This document shows positions 1 to 9,855 of a stretch of DNA of 64,000 bases, in pieces (within the stretch, counting starts at the first letter, position 1; every line of letters starts with the position of its first letter). Location of the stretch: assembly GCA_016196755.1 (NCBI GenBank), contig JACPXC010000007.1, forward strand, positions 124,001 through 188,000, given 5' to 3'. The position numbers were made by a program, and so were the translations under genes. The notes under the pieces are model-generated. The model was not told the origin of the DNA and made no database searches. It was given only the letters and a program-made list of their open reading frames with translations. Source of the stretch: Elusimicrobiota bacterium (GTDB lineage Bacteria; Elusimicrobiota; Elusimicrobia; UBA1565).

Positions 1-3000
1 GCCATCGCCGTGCTGGGCGTCAACGCCGTCGGCGACGGCCCGCTCTCGGGCTCGGCCACCGTCTATTCCCTGGCCCTGCCCCCCACGGGCCTCGCCGTGA
101 CGGGAGTGAGCTCGGGCTCCGCCTCGGTGTCGTGGGATGACAACGGGAATCCCGCCGGCACGGTCTACGAAGTCCAGAAGGCGACCGACGGGACGGCCTT
201 CACGACGCTGACGACGACCACGGCCTTGGGCGCCTCGGCCTCCGGCCTTACCACCGGCACGAGCCAATACTTCAAGGTACGCGCGGCCAACGGCGACGCC
301 GTCGACACCGCGTTCTCGGCCACGGTCTCGACATTGACCCACCCGCCCCTGCCCGGAACCCCGGGCACGCCGGTCGGCGTGGCGCTTTCGACCGGCGACG
401 TCTCCTGGTCGTGGACGGCCGCGTCGGACGCCCAGGGCTACCAGGTCTATCGCGCCTCCAAAACCGCCGAGCTGCTGGCGTCACCGCCGACGAACTCCTT
501 CACGCTCGCGGGGCTCGACCCCAACGGCCTCTCCGGCATCGTCGTGCGCGCCTTCAACCCCACCGGCGCCGGCCCGCTGTCGGCCGCGGCCACCGCCTAC
601 TCGCTGGCCCTTCCCCCGGCGGCCCTGGTCACCGTCTCGGTCACCGCCACCTCCGCCGACATCGCTTGGGGCGCCAACGGAAACGCCGCCGAAACCGTCT
701 ACGAGATCGAGAAGGCGACCGACGGCGTCTCGTTTGACCCCGTGGGCAACACCACCTCCCTGGGCGCCAGCGTCTCGGCGCTGTCCTCCTCGACCGCCTA
801 CGACTTCCGAGTCCGCGCCCGCAACGGCGACGACGTCGCCAGCGCCTTCTCGAACACGGCCTCCACCCAGACCAACGGCGTGGGCGGCAGCCCGCTGCCG
901 GGCATGCCCGGCACCCCGGCCCTGACCGCGGTCTCCACCGGCTCGCTCGTCTGGACCTGGAGCGCGGCCTCCGACGCGACGAGCTACAAGGTCTTCCCGG
1001 CCTCGAGCCCGACCACGGTCCTGGCGGCGCCGGCCACCGAGCGCTTCAGCCTTGCGGGCCTGGGACCCAACACGCCCTCCGGCCTCGTCGTCTCGGGCCT
1101 CAACGCCGTCGGCGACGGCCCACTGTCGGGCCCGGCCACGGCCTACTCGTTGGCCGCGGCTCCCTCGGGGCTGGCGGTCGTCTCCGTGACCTCGGCCTCC
1201 GCCGCGCTGGCCTGGAGCGCGAACGGCAACCCCGCGGGGACCATCTTCGAGCTCCAGCGCTCCGACGACGACGTCCTCTTCACGACCTACTCGACCTACA
1301 CCGCCGCCAACGCCGCCGTGGGCGGCCTGAGCGCGGGGACCACCCAGTACTTCCGGGTCCGGGCCCGCAACGGCGACGCCGTCGCGACGGCCTTCGACCT
1401 CACCGCATCGACGATGACGCACCCGGCGCTGCCCGGCGTCCCCGGCACCCCGGCCGGCGTCGCGCAGTCGACCGCCGACGTCTCCTGGTCTTGGGCCTCC
1501 GCCGCCGACGCCCAGGGCTATGAGGTCTATCGGGCCTCGAAGACCTCCGAGCTCCTGGCCGCGCCGCTGACCAACGCCGTCGTGCTCTCCGGCCTCGGAC
1601 CCAACGGCCTCTCGGGCATCGTCGTGCGCGCCTTCAACCAGACCGGAGCCGGGTCGCTCTCGGCCGCGGCCACGACCTACTCGCTGGCCCTGCCTCCGTC
1701 CGCCCTGGCCTTCACGTCGGTCAGCTCCGGAACGGCCTCGCTAGCCTGGAGCGCGGCCGGCAACCCCGCCGGCACGGTCTTCGAGCTCCAGAAGTCCACC
1801 GACAACGTCCTCTTCGCCGCGCACTCGACCTTCACCGCCGCCGCCGCGGCTCTGAGCGGCCTGGCGCCGACGACGACCTACTACGCGCGGGTCCGCGCCT
1901 TCAACGCCGACGCGTTCGCCACGGCTTTCTCGGCCACGGCCGCCACCATCACGCTGCCCGGGCCGCCGCTAACACCCGGCACCCCCATCGGCACCGCGCT
2001 GTCGTCCGGGGACGTCTCCTGGTCATGGACTCCCGCCGGCGGCGCGGCGAGCTACGAGGTCTTCCTCGCTTCCAAGGCCTCCGAGCTCATCGCCTCCCCC
2101 GCGGCGGCCTCGTTTACGCGCTCGGGCCTGCTCCCCAACGGGCTCTCGGGCCTCGTCGTTCGCGGCGTCAACGTCACCGGCCCCGGACCGCTCTCGGCCT
2201 CCGCCACGGCCTACACCCTGGCCCTGGCCCCGGCCTCGCTCGTCACCGTCGCGGTGACGGCCACCTCGGCGGACCTGTCCTGGTCAGGCTCCGGCAACTC
2301 GGCCGGAACCGTCTACCAGATCCAGAAGGCCACGAGCGGCGGAGCCTTCGCCCATGTCTCGAACACGACGGCCCTGGAGGCGACCGTCCTCGCGCTCTCG
2401 TCCTCGACGGCATACGACTTCCGCGTGCTCGCCCTCAACGGCGACGCCCTGGCCACGGGCTTCTCGAACCTCAGCTCGACGGCGACTAACGGCGACGGAG
2501 GCCTGCCGCTGCCCGGCGTCCCGGGCGCTCCCGCCCTGACCGAGCTCTCGACCGGCTCGATCGTCTGGACCTGGAGCGCGGCCTCCGACGCCGCGAGCTA
2601 CCGGGTCTTCCCGGCCTCGAGCCCCACGACCGTCCTGGCCTCCCCCGCCACCGAGCGCTTCAGCCTCTCCGGCCTCGGGCCCAACACCCCCTCGGGGATC
2701 GTCGTCCTGGGCGCCAACGGCGTCGGCTACGGACCGCTGTCGGGCTCGGCCACCGCCTACTCGCTGGCCGCCGCCCCGGCCGTGCTGGCCGTGGTCTCGG
2801 TCGACACCACCTCGGCCGCGCTGTCCTGGAGCGCCAACGCCAACCCGGACGGCACGGTCTTCGAGCTCGAGAAAGCCACCGACGGCGTCTCCTTCGCGGC
2901 CGTGGCGACGACCACGGCGCTGTCGCTGAGCGCCCCCGGCCTCTCGACCTCCACGGCCTACGGCTTCCGCGTCCGCGCCCGCAACGGCGACGACGTCGCC

Positions 3001-6000
3001 AGCGCGTTCTCGAACACGGCGGCGACGACGACCCTGACCTCCCTGCCCGGCGTCCCCGGGACGCCGGCGCCGAGCGTGCTCTCCACCGGCGCCGTCTCTT
3101 GGACCTGGACCGCCGGCTCTCTGAGCGCTAGCTACCAGGTCTTCCTGGCCTCCGATACCGCCGAGCTCCTGGCCGCGCCGGCCGCCAACTCGGTGACGCT
3201 CAACGGCTTCTCGCCCAACGCCCTCTCGGGCATCGTCGTGCGCGGGGTCAACCCCGACGGCGTCGGGCCGCTCTCTCCCTCGGCCACCGCCTACACCTTC
3301 GCCATGCCTCCCGCGGCCCTGTCCTTCGTGACGGTCAGCTCCGACGCGGCCGTGCTGTCGTGGGCCGCGGCCGGAAACCCGGCCGGGACGGTCTTCGAGC
3401 TCCAGCAGTCCACCGACGGCGGCACGTTCAACGCCCACTCCACGACCACCGCCGTCGGGGCGACGTTCGGGGGGCTTCTGCCCACCACGAGCTACTACGC
3501 GCAAGTCCGAGCGCTCAACGGGGATTCCGTCGCCAGCGCTTTCTCGGCCTCGGCCTCGACCTTTACGCGGCCGGGGCCTCCGACCCTGCCCGGCCAGCCC
3601 TCGGCCGTGGTCTTGTCGACCGGCGACATCGCCTGGACTTGGACCGGGGCGACGGCCGCGGCGAGCTACCAGGTCTTTTTGGCGTCGAAGACCTCCGAAC
3701 TCATCGCCTCCCCCTCGACCAACACGGTCACGCTCTCGGGATTGACCCCCAACGGGCTCTCGGCCATCGTGGTGCGCGGCGTCAACGTCACCGGCAACGG
3801 CCCGCTCTCGGCCTCGGCCACCGCCTACACCTTCGCCGCCGCGCCGGCGGCGCTGGCGTTCACGGCCGTCAGCTCGGGCTCGGCGTCCTTGTCGTGGAAC
3901 GCGTCGGGCAACCCGGCCGGGACGGTCTTCGAGCTGCAGAAGTCCACCGATAACTCCGTCTTCACGACGCATTCCACCTACACGGCCGTCAGCGCCGCGC
4001 TGTCGGACCTCGTGCCGACCACGACCTACTACACGCGGGTCCGGGCCGCCAACGCCGCCGCCGTCGACACCGCCTTCTCGAACACCGCCTCGACGATCAC
4101 CCTGCCCGGGCCGCCGACGACCCCCGGCGTGCCCGCCGCCGTGCCGCAATCGACCGGGGACGTCTCCTGGTCCTGGACCCCGGCCGGCAGCGCGACGAGC
4201 TACGAGGTCTTCCTGGGGTCGAAGACCTCCGAGCTGTTGGCCGCGCCCACGGCGGCCTCGGTGACGCTCTCGGGCTACGCCCCCAACGGCCTCTCGGGGA
4301 TCGTCGTACGCGGAGTCAACGTCACGGGCGCGGGCGCGCTCTCGGCCTCCGCCACCGCCTACACCCTGGCCGCCGTCCCGGCGTCGCTGGTGACGGTATC
4401 GGTCACCGCCACCTCAATCGACCTCTCCTGGGGCTCCGACGGCAACTCGGCGGGGACGGTCTATCAGCTCCAGAAGGCCACCGACGGCGTGAGCTTCGCG
4501 CCGATCTCGAACACGGTGTCCCTCAACGCCAGCGTCTCGGCCCTGTCCTCGTCTACCGCCTACGACTTCCGGGTCCGAGCCCAGAACGGCGGCCTGCTGT
4601 TCTCGGCGTTCTCTAACGTCAGCTCCACGCAGACCAACGGCGTGGGCGGCACGCCCTTGCCCGGCGCCGCGGGAACGCCCAGCCCGAGCGTCGTCTCCTC
4701 GACGACGGTCGACTGGTCCTGGTCGGCCGCCCCCGACGCCGCGTCATATAAGGTGTACCTGACCACGAGCCCGACGACCGTCATCGCCGCGCCGGCCGGG
4801 ACCTCGATAAGCCTGTCCGGCTACGGGCCGAACACGCCCTCGAGCATCTTCGTGGCCGGCACCAACGCCGTGGGCGACGGCCCGCTCTCGGCGGCCGCCA
4901 CCGCCTACACCTTCGCCCAGGCTCCGACGGCGCTAGTCGACACGGCGATCGACTCGGGCTCGGTGTCGATGGCCTGGAGCATCGACGCCAACGACCCCTC
5001 GACCCTCTACGCCATCGACTACTCCCCCGGCGACACCATCCTCTTTAGCGCGTTGAGCACCACGACCGGGAGCGCCTTCGCGGCCGGCGGCCTCTCCAGC
5101 GCCGCCGCCTACGGCTTTCGCGTCTACGCGCTCAACGGCAACTTGGTCGCCACCGCCTACTCGAACACGCTCTCGACGCGGACCCTGGGCTCGCTGCCCC
5201 CGGCTCCTAACGCGCCGTCGGCCGTCGTCCTCTCCACCGCCGACGTCCGCTGGTCCTGGAACACCGTCCCGCTGGCGACCAGCTACAAGGTCTCCCCGGC
5301 CTCGAACCCGGCTATCATCCTCGCCATCGTCTCGACGACGAACGTCACCCTGACCGGCAACACCCCCAACGCCATATCCGCCATCGCGGTCCGCGGCTCC
5401 AACGGCCTGGGCGACGGGCCGCTGTCGCAGGCCGCCACGGCCTACACGCTCGCGATGGCTCCGAGCGCCCTGAGCCTCATGAGCGTGACCTCCTCGGTCA
5501 TCTACGCGACCTGGAGCGCCAACGGCAGCCCGGTCGGCACGGTCTTCGAACTGCAGAAGGCGACCGACGGCGTCTCCTTCGCCGCCCATTCGACGTTCAC
5601 CGTCACGTCGGCCAGCGCCTCCGGCCTGAGCCCTTCGACCGCCTACGACTTCCGCGTCCGCGCGAGAAACGCCGACGGCGCCGTCACGGCGTTTGCCAAC
5701 ACCATCTCGACGACGACGCGTCCGCCGGTCCCCGGCGTCCCGGGGACCCCGCTGGCCGTGGTGCTCTCGACGGCCGACCTCACCTGGTCCTGGACCCCCG
5801 CCGGCGACGCCACCTCCTACGAGGTCTACCTCGCCACCAAGACCTCCGAGCTCTTGCGCGCGCTGGCTACCGACAACTTCACGCTTTCGGGCCTGGGAGT
5901 CAACGAGCCTTCGGCCATCGTCGTGCGCGGCGTCAATCCGACCGCCGCCGGCGCCCTCTCCCCCCCGGCCACCGCCTACACCTTCGCCATGCCTCCGCTC

Positions 6001-9000
6001 ACCCTGGCGCTGGTCAGCGTCTCCTCGTCCGACGTCTCGCTGAGCTGGAGCGCGAACGGGAACCCGCCCGGAACGGTCTTCGAGCTCCAGAAGGCCACCG
6101 ACGGCGTCCTCTTCACGGCGCATGCCGCCACTACCGCGGCCGCCGCCATAGCCTCAGGCCTCATCCCTTCCACCACGTACGACTTCCGCATCCGCGCGCT
6201 CAACGGCGACGCCGTCGCCACCGGCTTCGCCAACACGGTCTCCACCGCGACCCGGCCGCCGCCGACGGGCGTCCCCGGAACGCCGGCCGCCGTCGTCCTC
6301 TCCACGGCCGACGTCTCCTGGTCCTGGGCCGCCGCGCCCAGCGCCACGGCCTACGAGGTCTATCTCGCCACCAAGACCTCCGAGTTGCTGCGCGCGCTCG
6401 CTACGAACTTCTTCACTCTGTCGGGCCTGGGGATCAACGAGCCCTCGGCGATCGTCGTGCGCGGCGTCAATCCGACGGGAGCCGGAGCGCTCTCGCCGGC
6501 GGCCACCGCCTACACCTTCGCGATGCCTCCGGCGACCCTGGCGCTGGTGAGCGTCTCCTCCTCCGACATCTCGCTGAGCTGGAACGCGAGCGGGAACCCC
6601 TCCGGCACGGTCTTCGAGCTCCAGAAAGCCACCGACGGCGTCCTCTTCGCGGCCCACTCGACCTTCACCGCCGCGGCCGCCGCGGTAGCCGAGCTGTTCG
6701 CCTCCGCCTCCTACGACTTCCGCGTCCGCGCCCGCAACGAGGACGGCGTCGTCACGGCCTTCACCAGCGTCGTCTCGACGACGACCCGGCCGCCGGCTCC
6801 CGGGGTCCCGGGGACTCCGGCCGCCGTCGTCCTTTCGACGGCCGAGGTCTCATGGTCGTGGACGGCCGCCGCCAGCGCCACCGGCTACGAGGTCTATCTC
6901 GCCACCGCTACCTCCGAGCTCCTGATCGTCCTCGACACCAATACCTTCACCCACGCGGGGCTGGTACCCAACGAGCGCTCGGCCATCGTCGTGCGCGGGG
7001 TCAACCCCACCGGCGCGGGCTCGCTCTCCCCGTCGGCCACGGCCTACACCTTCGCCATGCCTCCGGCGGCCCTGGCCCTCATCAGCGTCTCCTCCTCGGC
7101 CGTCGGCCTCTCGTGGAGCGCCAACGGCAGCCCGGCCGGCACCGTCTTCGAGCTCCAGAAGGCCACCGACGGCGTGCTCTTCACGACCCACTCCACCTAT
7201 ACCCTGACCGTAGCCACCGTCTCGGGGCTCGGCGCGTCCTCGGCCTACGACTTCCGGGTCAGGGCCGCCAACGGCGACGCACTGGTCACCGCCTTCGCCA
7301 ACGTCGTCTCGACGACGACCCGGCCGCCGGCCGCGGGGACCCCGGGGACGCCGGCCGCCGTCGTCCTCTCCACCTCCGACGTCTCCTGGTCGTGGACCGC
7401 CGCCTTGAGCGCCACCGGCTACGAGGTCTACCTGGCCACGAAGACCTCCGAGCTGCTCCTCGTCCTCGGCACCAACACCTTCATCCATGCGGGCCTGGGG
7501 CCCAACGAGCCCTCGGCCATCGTCGTGCGCGGGGTCAACCCCACCGGCGCGGGCTCGCTCTCCCCGTCGGCCACCGCCTACACCTTCGCCATGCCCCCGG
7601 CGACCCTGACCCTCATCAGCGTCTCCTCCGCCGCCGTCGGCCTCTCGTGGAGCGCCAACGGCAGTCCCGCCGGCACGGTCTTCGAGCTCCAGAAGGCCAC
7701 CGACGGCGTGCTCTTCACGACGCACTCGACCTATACCCTAACCGTAGCCACCGCCTCGGATCTGGCCGCCGCCTCGGCCTACGACTTCCGCGTCCGGGCC
7801 CTCAACGGCGACGCCGTCGCCACAACCTTCGCCAACGTCGTCTCGACCACGACCCGCCCCCCCGCACCCGGCGCCCCCGCCGCGCCGTCGGGCTTCGCCC
7901 TGGGCGTCTCATCGGTGCAATGGACCCTGAGCGCGGCCGTCGACGCTACGTCCTACGAGGTCTATCCGGCCTCGGCCCCGGGGACCGTCATCGCCCTCAC
8001 CGCCGTCCTTTCGTTCACCCAGACCGGCCTGTCGCCCAACACGACGGCCAGCATCCTGACCGCCGGGGTCAATCCCACCGGCGCGGGCGCCCAGTCGAGC
8101 TCGGCGACGCCGGTCTACACCCTGGCCCAAGTCCCGACCGGCACCGCGGTCGCGGCCGTCTACGCCACGAGCGCCACGCTGAGCTGGGGCCTCAACGGGA
8201 ACCCGGCCGGGACGCAGGCCGAGCTCCAGAAGTCCTCCGACACCGTGCTCTTCAGCCAGGTCGCCCTGACGACCGGCGTCAGCCGCACGGCCACCGGGCT
8301 CCTCGTCTGCAGCAGCTACACCTTCCGAGTCCGGAACTTCAACGGCGACGGCTTCGCCACCGGCTTCGACGCCGACATCGACCTCCTGACTTTGGCCTCC
8401 ACCCCCTCGGCGCCCGGCAGCCTGCGCGCCGAGCCGCTGGCCGGCAACCGCATCGCCCTGTCCTGGGACCCCTCGCCCTCGGAGAGCGTCACCGCGTACC
8501 GCCTGTACTGGGACGCGGGCTCCAGCTCGACGTCCTACGCGGCCCCCTTGGCGGTCGTCCCGGCCAGCGTGACGGCTTTCACGACGGGCGTGCTGGCCTC
8601 GAGCGCCGCCTACCGCTTCGCCCTGCGCGCCTTCAACCGCTGCGGCATCGAGGAGGCCAACACCGGCGTCGCGGCCTCGGCCCCCTCGCTGGCCAGCCTG
8701 ACCGGGGTCCGGGCCGCCGTCGCCGTCCCGCAGGCCGGCAAGCGGATCAAGGGCAACCGCGTCACCATCGTCGCCGAGCTGACCCTCGGGGACGCGGCCC
8801 AGACCCGCAGCGTGCTCTTCCAATACAGGCCCTCGAGCGCCGCGGCCTGGCTCGACCTCCCCGCGGCCAACCCCGAGAACCCGAACCCGGACCTGAGCGC
8901 CCCGTTCTTCGTGCATTGGGACGTCGACGCCCTCGGGCTGGCCGCCGACCAAGCCTTCGACCTGCGCGCGGTGGCCAGCGACCTCCAGTCGAGCAGCGAC

Positions 9001-9855
9001 GCGGCCCCCAGCGCGTCGGGCATCACCGTCGTCCCCGCGGGCTCCCTGGCCTACGACATCGCCGAGGGCTTAGTCGGCGGGAAGGTGCAGAAGGCCCAGA
9101 CCGTCGACAACGCGGTGACCAACACCCTCGAGACCGGCGGCGGGGCCACCGGTCTCGTCACACGCGTCCAGCTCCCGGCGGGGGCGCTGTCCGACGACAA
9201 CGCCACGCTCACCGTCGTCAGCGACCCCGCGGGCGCCCCGGCGCCCCCGGCCGGCGCCGAGGGCATCGGCGTGGTCAGCGAGGTGACGCTCTCCAATGCG
9301 CAGACCCTGCTCTCCAACGGCCGTACCGCCGCCCTGACCCTGGGCTACGCGGACGCAGACGGCAACGGGATCATCGACGGCACGACGATCCGCGCTGACC
9401 GCCTGGTCATGTACTCCGCCCAGACCGGGGCCGGCCCCTGGGTCCGCGACTTCGCCTCCAGCGTCGACACCGTCAACCGCACCGTCACCGGCAACACCCC
9501 GCACTTCAGCTTCTTCGCGCTCTTTGCGGCGGCCACCTCGAACCTCGACACCGTCCGCGTCTACCCCGTGCCGTACATGCCCAACGGCGGCAACCCGGAC
9601 GAGGGCGCGCCCTACTCGCCGGCCAACCCCAACTCGGGGATCATCTTCGACAACCTCCCGGTCTCGGTGACGATCAAGATCTACACGGTCACCGGCCAGC
9701 GCGTCGCCCAGTTCGGCACCGACGCCGGGACCGGCAAGATCCAGTGGGACGTCAAGAACGACCGGGGCCAGGACGTGGCCTCCGGAGGCTACGTCGCCGT
9801 CATCACGAGCCCGACGGGCAATCCCGTGGTCAAGAGGATCCTCATCATCCGATGA
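1..9855 (+). CDS. Giant fibronectin type III repeat surface protein with T9SS-like C-terminal sorting domain (5' truncated)
   Basis: The frame is open from base 1, so the N-terminus lies outside the window; about 3284 residues are visible. Residues 1 to about 2800 are paired FN3-like modules with a period near 537 bases (about 179 residues). Each pair carries a Trp-rich SWSW strand, an ELQKATDG segment and a YDFRVRA strand. I count 15 pairs, then one divergent FN3 domain (about 2800-2895), an Ig-like domain and an unassigned beta-rich region. The last 100 residues have the layout of a type IX secretion/FlgD-like C-terminal domain: VYPVPYMP, then VTIKIYTVTGQRV, WDVKNDRGQDVASGGYV and a basic end, KRILIIR. 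It is probably an exported adhesin. The PorV-like gene that follows overlaps its stop codon, which supports type-9-like export. Export by this route is inferred, because no other T9SS core gene is in the window. Confidence 0.85.
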   Translation, partial: AIAVLGVNAVGDGPLSGSATVYSLALPPTGLAVTGVSSGSASVSWDDNGNPAGTVYEVQKATDGTAFTTLTTTTALGASASGLTTGTSQYFKVRAANGDAVDTAFSATVSTLTHPPLPGTPGTPVGVALSTGDVSWSWTAASDAQGYQVYRASKTAELLASPPTNSFTLAGLDPNGLSGIVVRAFNPTGAGPLSAAATAYSLALPPAALVTVSVTATSADIAWGANGNAAETVYEIEKATDGVSFDPVGNTTSLGASVSALSSSTAYDFRVRARNGDDVASAFSNTASTQTNGVGGSPLPGMPGTPALTAVSTGSLVWTWSAASDATSYKVFPASSPTTVLAAPATERFSLAGLGPNTPSGLVVSGLNAVGDGPLSGPATAYSLAAAPSGLAVVSVTSASAALAWSANGNPAGTIFELQRSDDDVLFTTYSTYTAANAAVGGLSAGTTQYFRVRARNGDAVATAFDLTASTMTHPALPGVPGTPAGVAQSTADVSWSWASAADAQGYEVYRASKTSELLAAPLTNAVVLSGLGPNGLSGIVVRAFNQTGAGSLSAAATTYSLALPPSALAFTSVSSGTASLAWSAAGNPAGTVFELQKSTDNVLFAAHSTFTAAAAALSGLAPTTTYYARVRAFNADAFATAFSATAATITLPGPPLTPGTPIGTALSSGDVSWSWTPAGGAASYEVFLASKASELIASPAAASFTRSGLLPNGLSGLVVRGVNVTGPGPLSASATAYTLALAPASLVTVAVTATSADLSWSGSGNSAGTVYQIQKATSGGAFAHVSNTTALEATVLALSSSTAYDFRVLALNGDALATGFSNLSSTATNGDGGLPLPGVPGAPALTELSTGSIVWTWSAASDAASYRVFPASSPTTVLASPATERFSLSGLGPNTPSGIVVLGANGVGYGPLSGSATAYSLAAAPAVLAVVSVDTTSAALSWSANANPDGTVFELEKATDGVSFAAVATTTALSLSAPGLSTSTAYGFRVRARNGDDVASAFSNTAATTTLTSLPGVPGTPAPSVLSTGAVSWTWTAGSLSASYQVFLASDTAELLAAPAANSVTLNGFSPNALSGIVVRGVNPDGVGPLSPSATAYTFAMPPAALSFVTVSSDAAVLSWAAAGNPAGTVFELQQSTDGGTFNAHSTTTAVGATFGGLLPTTSYYAQVRALNGDSVASAFSASASTFTRPGPPTLPGQPSAVVLSTGDIAWTWTGATAAASYQVFLASKTSELIASPSTNTVTLSGLTPNGLSAIVVRGVNVTGNGPLSASATAYTFAAAPAALAFTAVSSGSASLSWNASGNPAGTVFELQKSTDNSVFTTHSTYTAVSAALSDLVPTTTYYTRVRAANAAAVDTAFSNTASTITLPGPPTTPGVPAAVPQSTGDVSWSWTPAGSATSYEVFLGSKTSELLAAPTAASVTLSGYAPNGLSGIVVRGVNVTGAGALSASATAYTLAAVPASLVTVSVTATSIDLSWGSDGNSAGTVYQLQKATDGVSFAPISNTVSLNASVSALSSSTAYDFRVRAQNGGLLFSAFSNVSSTQTNGVGGTPLPGAAGTPSPSVVSSTTVDWSWSAAPDAASYKVYLTTSPTTVIAAPAGTSISLSGYGPNTPSSIFVAGTNAVGDGPLSAAATAYTFAQAPTALVDTAIDSGSVSMAWSIDANDPSTLYAIDYSPGDTILFSALSTTTGSAFAAGGLSSAAAYGFRVYALNGNLVATAYSNTLSTRTLGSLPPAPNAPSAVVLSTADVRWSWNTVPLATSYKVSPASNPAIILAIVSTTNVTLTGNTPNAISAIAVRGSNGLGDGPLSQAATAYTLAMAPSALSLMSVTSSVIYATWSANGSPVGTVFELQKATDGVSFAAHSTFTVTSASASGLSPSTAYDFRVRARNADGAVTAFANTISTTTRPPVPGVPGTPLAVVLSTADLTWSWTPAGDATSYEVYLATKTSELLRALATDNFTLSGLGVNEPSAIVVRGVNPTAAGALSPPATAYTFAMPPLTLALVSVSSSDVSLSWSANGNPPGTVFELQKATDGVLFTAHAATTAAAAIASGLIPSTTYDFRIRALNGDAVATGFANTVSTATRPPPTGVPGTPAAVVLSTADVSWSWAAAPSATAYEVYLATKTSELLRALATNFFTLSGLGINEPSAIVVRGVNPTGAGALSPAATAYTFAMPPATLALVSVSSSDISLSWNASGNPSGTVFELQKATDGVLFAAHSTFTAAAAAVAELFASASYDFRVRARNEDGVVTAFTSVVSTTTRPPAPGVPGTPAAVVLSTAEVSWSWTAAASATGYEVYLATATSELLIVLDTNTFTHAGLVPNERSAIVVRGVNPTGAGSLSPSATAYTFAMPPAALALISVSSSAVGLSWSANGSPAGTVFELQKATDGVLFTTHSTYTLTVATVSGLGASSAYDFRVRAANGDALVTAFANVVSTTTRPPAAGTPGTPAAVVLSTSDVSWSWTAALSATGYEVYLATKTSELLLVLGTNTFIHAGLGPNEPSAIVVRGVNPTGAGSLSPSATAYTFAMPPATLTLISVSSAAVGLSWSANGSPAGTVFELQKATDGVLFTTHSTYTLTVATASDLAAASAYDFRVRALNGDAVATTFANVVSTTTRPPAPGAPAAPSGFALGVSSVQWTLSAAVDATSYEVYPASAPGTVIALTAVLSFTQTGLSPNTTASILTAGVNPTGAGAQSSSATPVYTLAQVPTGTAVAAVYATSATLSWGLNGNPAGTQAELQKSSDTVLFSQVALTTGVSRTATGLLVCSSYTFRVRNFNGDGFATGFDADIDLLTLASTPSAPGSLRAEPLAGNRIALSWDPSPSESVTAYRLYWDAGSSSTSYAAPLAVVPASVTAFTTGVLASSAAYRFALRAFNRCGIEEANTGVAASAPSLASLTGVRAAVAVPQAGKRIKGNRVTIVAELTLGDAAQTRSVLFQYRPSSAAAWLDLPAANPENPNPDLSAPFFVHWDVDALGLAADQAFDLRAVASDLQSSSDAAPSASGITVVPAGSLAYDIAEGLVGGKVQKAQTVDNAVTNTLETGGGATGLVTRVQLPAGALSDDNATLTVVSDPAGAPAPPAGAEGIGVVSEVTLSNAQTLLSNGRTAALTLGYADADGNGIIDGTTIRADRLVMYSAQTGAGPWVRDFASSVDTVNRTVTGNTPHFSFFALFAAATSNLDTVRVYPVPYMPNGGNPDEGAPYSPANPNSGIIFDNLPVSVTIKIYTVTGQRVAQFGTDAGTGKIQWDVKNDRGQDVASGGYVAVITSPTGNPVVKRILIIR

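Noticed and set aside
481-1422. 313-codon minus-strand open frame
   Set aside because: Same shadow effect inside the FN3 gene; no plausible product.
2284-4149. 621-codon open frame on the minus strand
   Set aside because: It is antisense to the FN3 repeats. Arg/Gly-rich composition and lack of domains are typical of shadow frames in GC-rich DNA.
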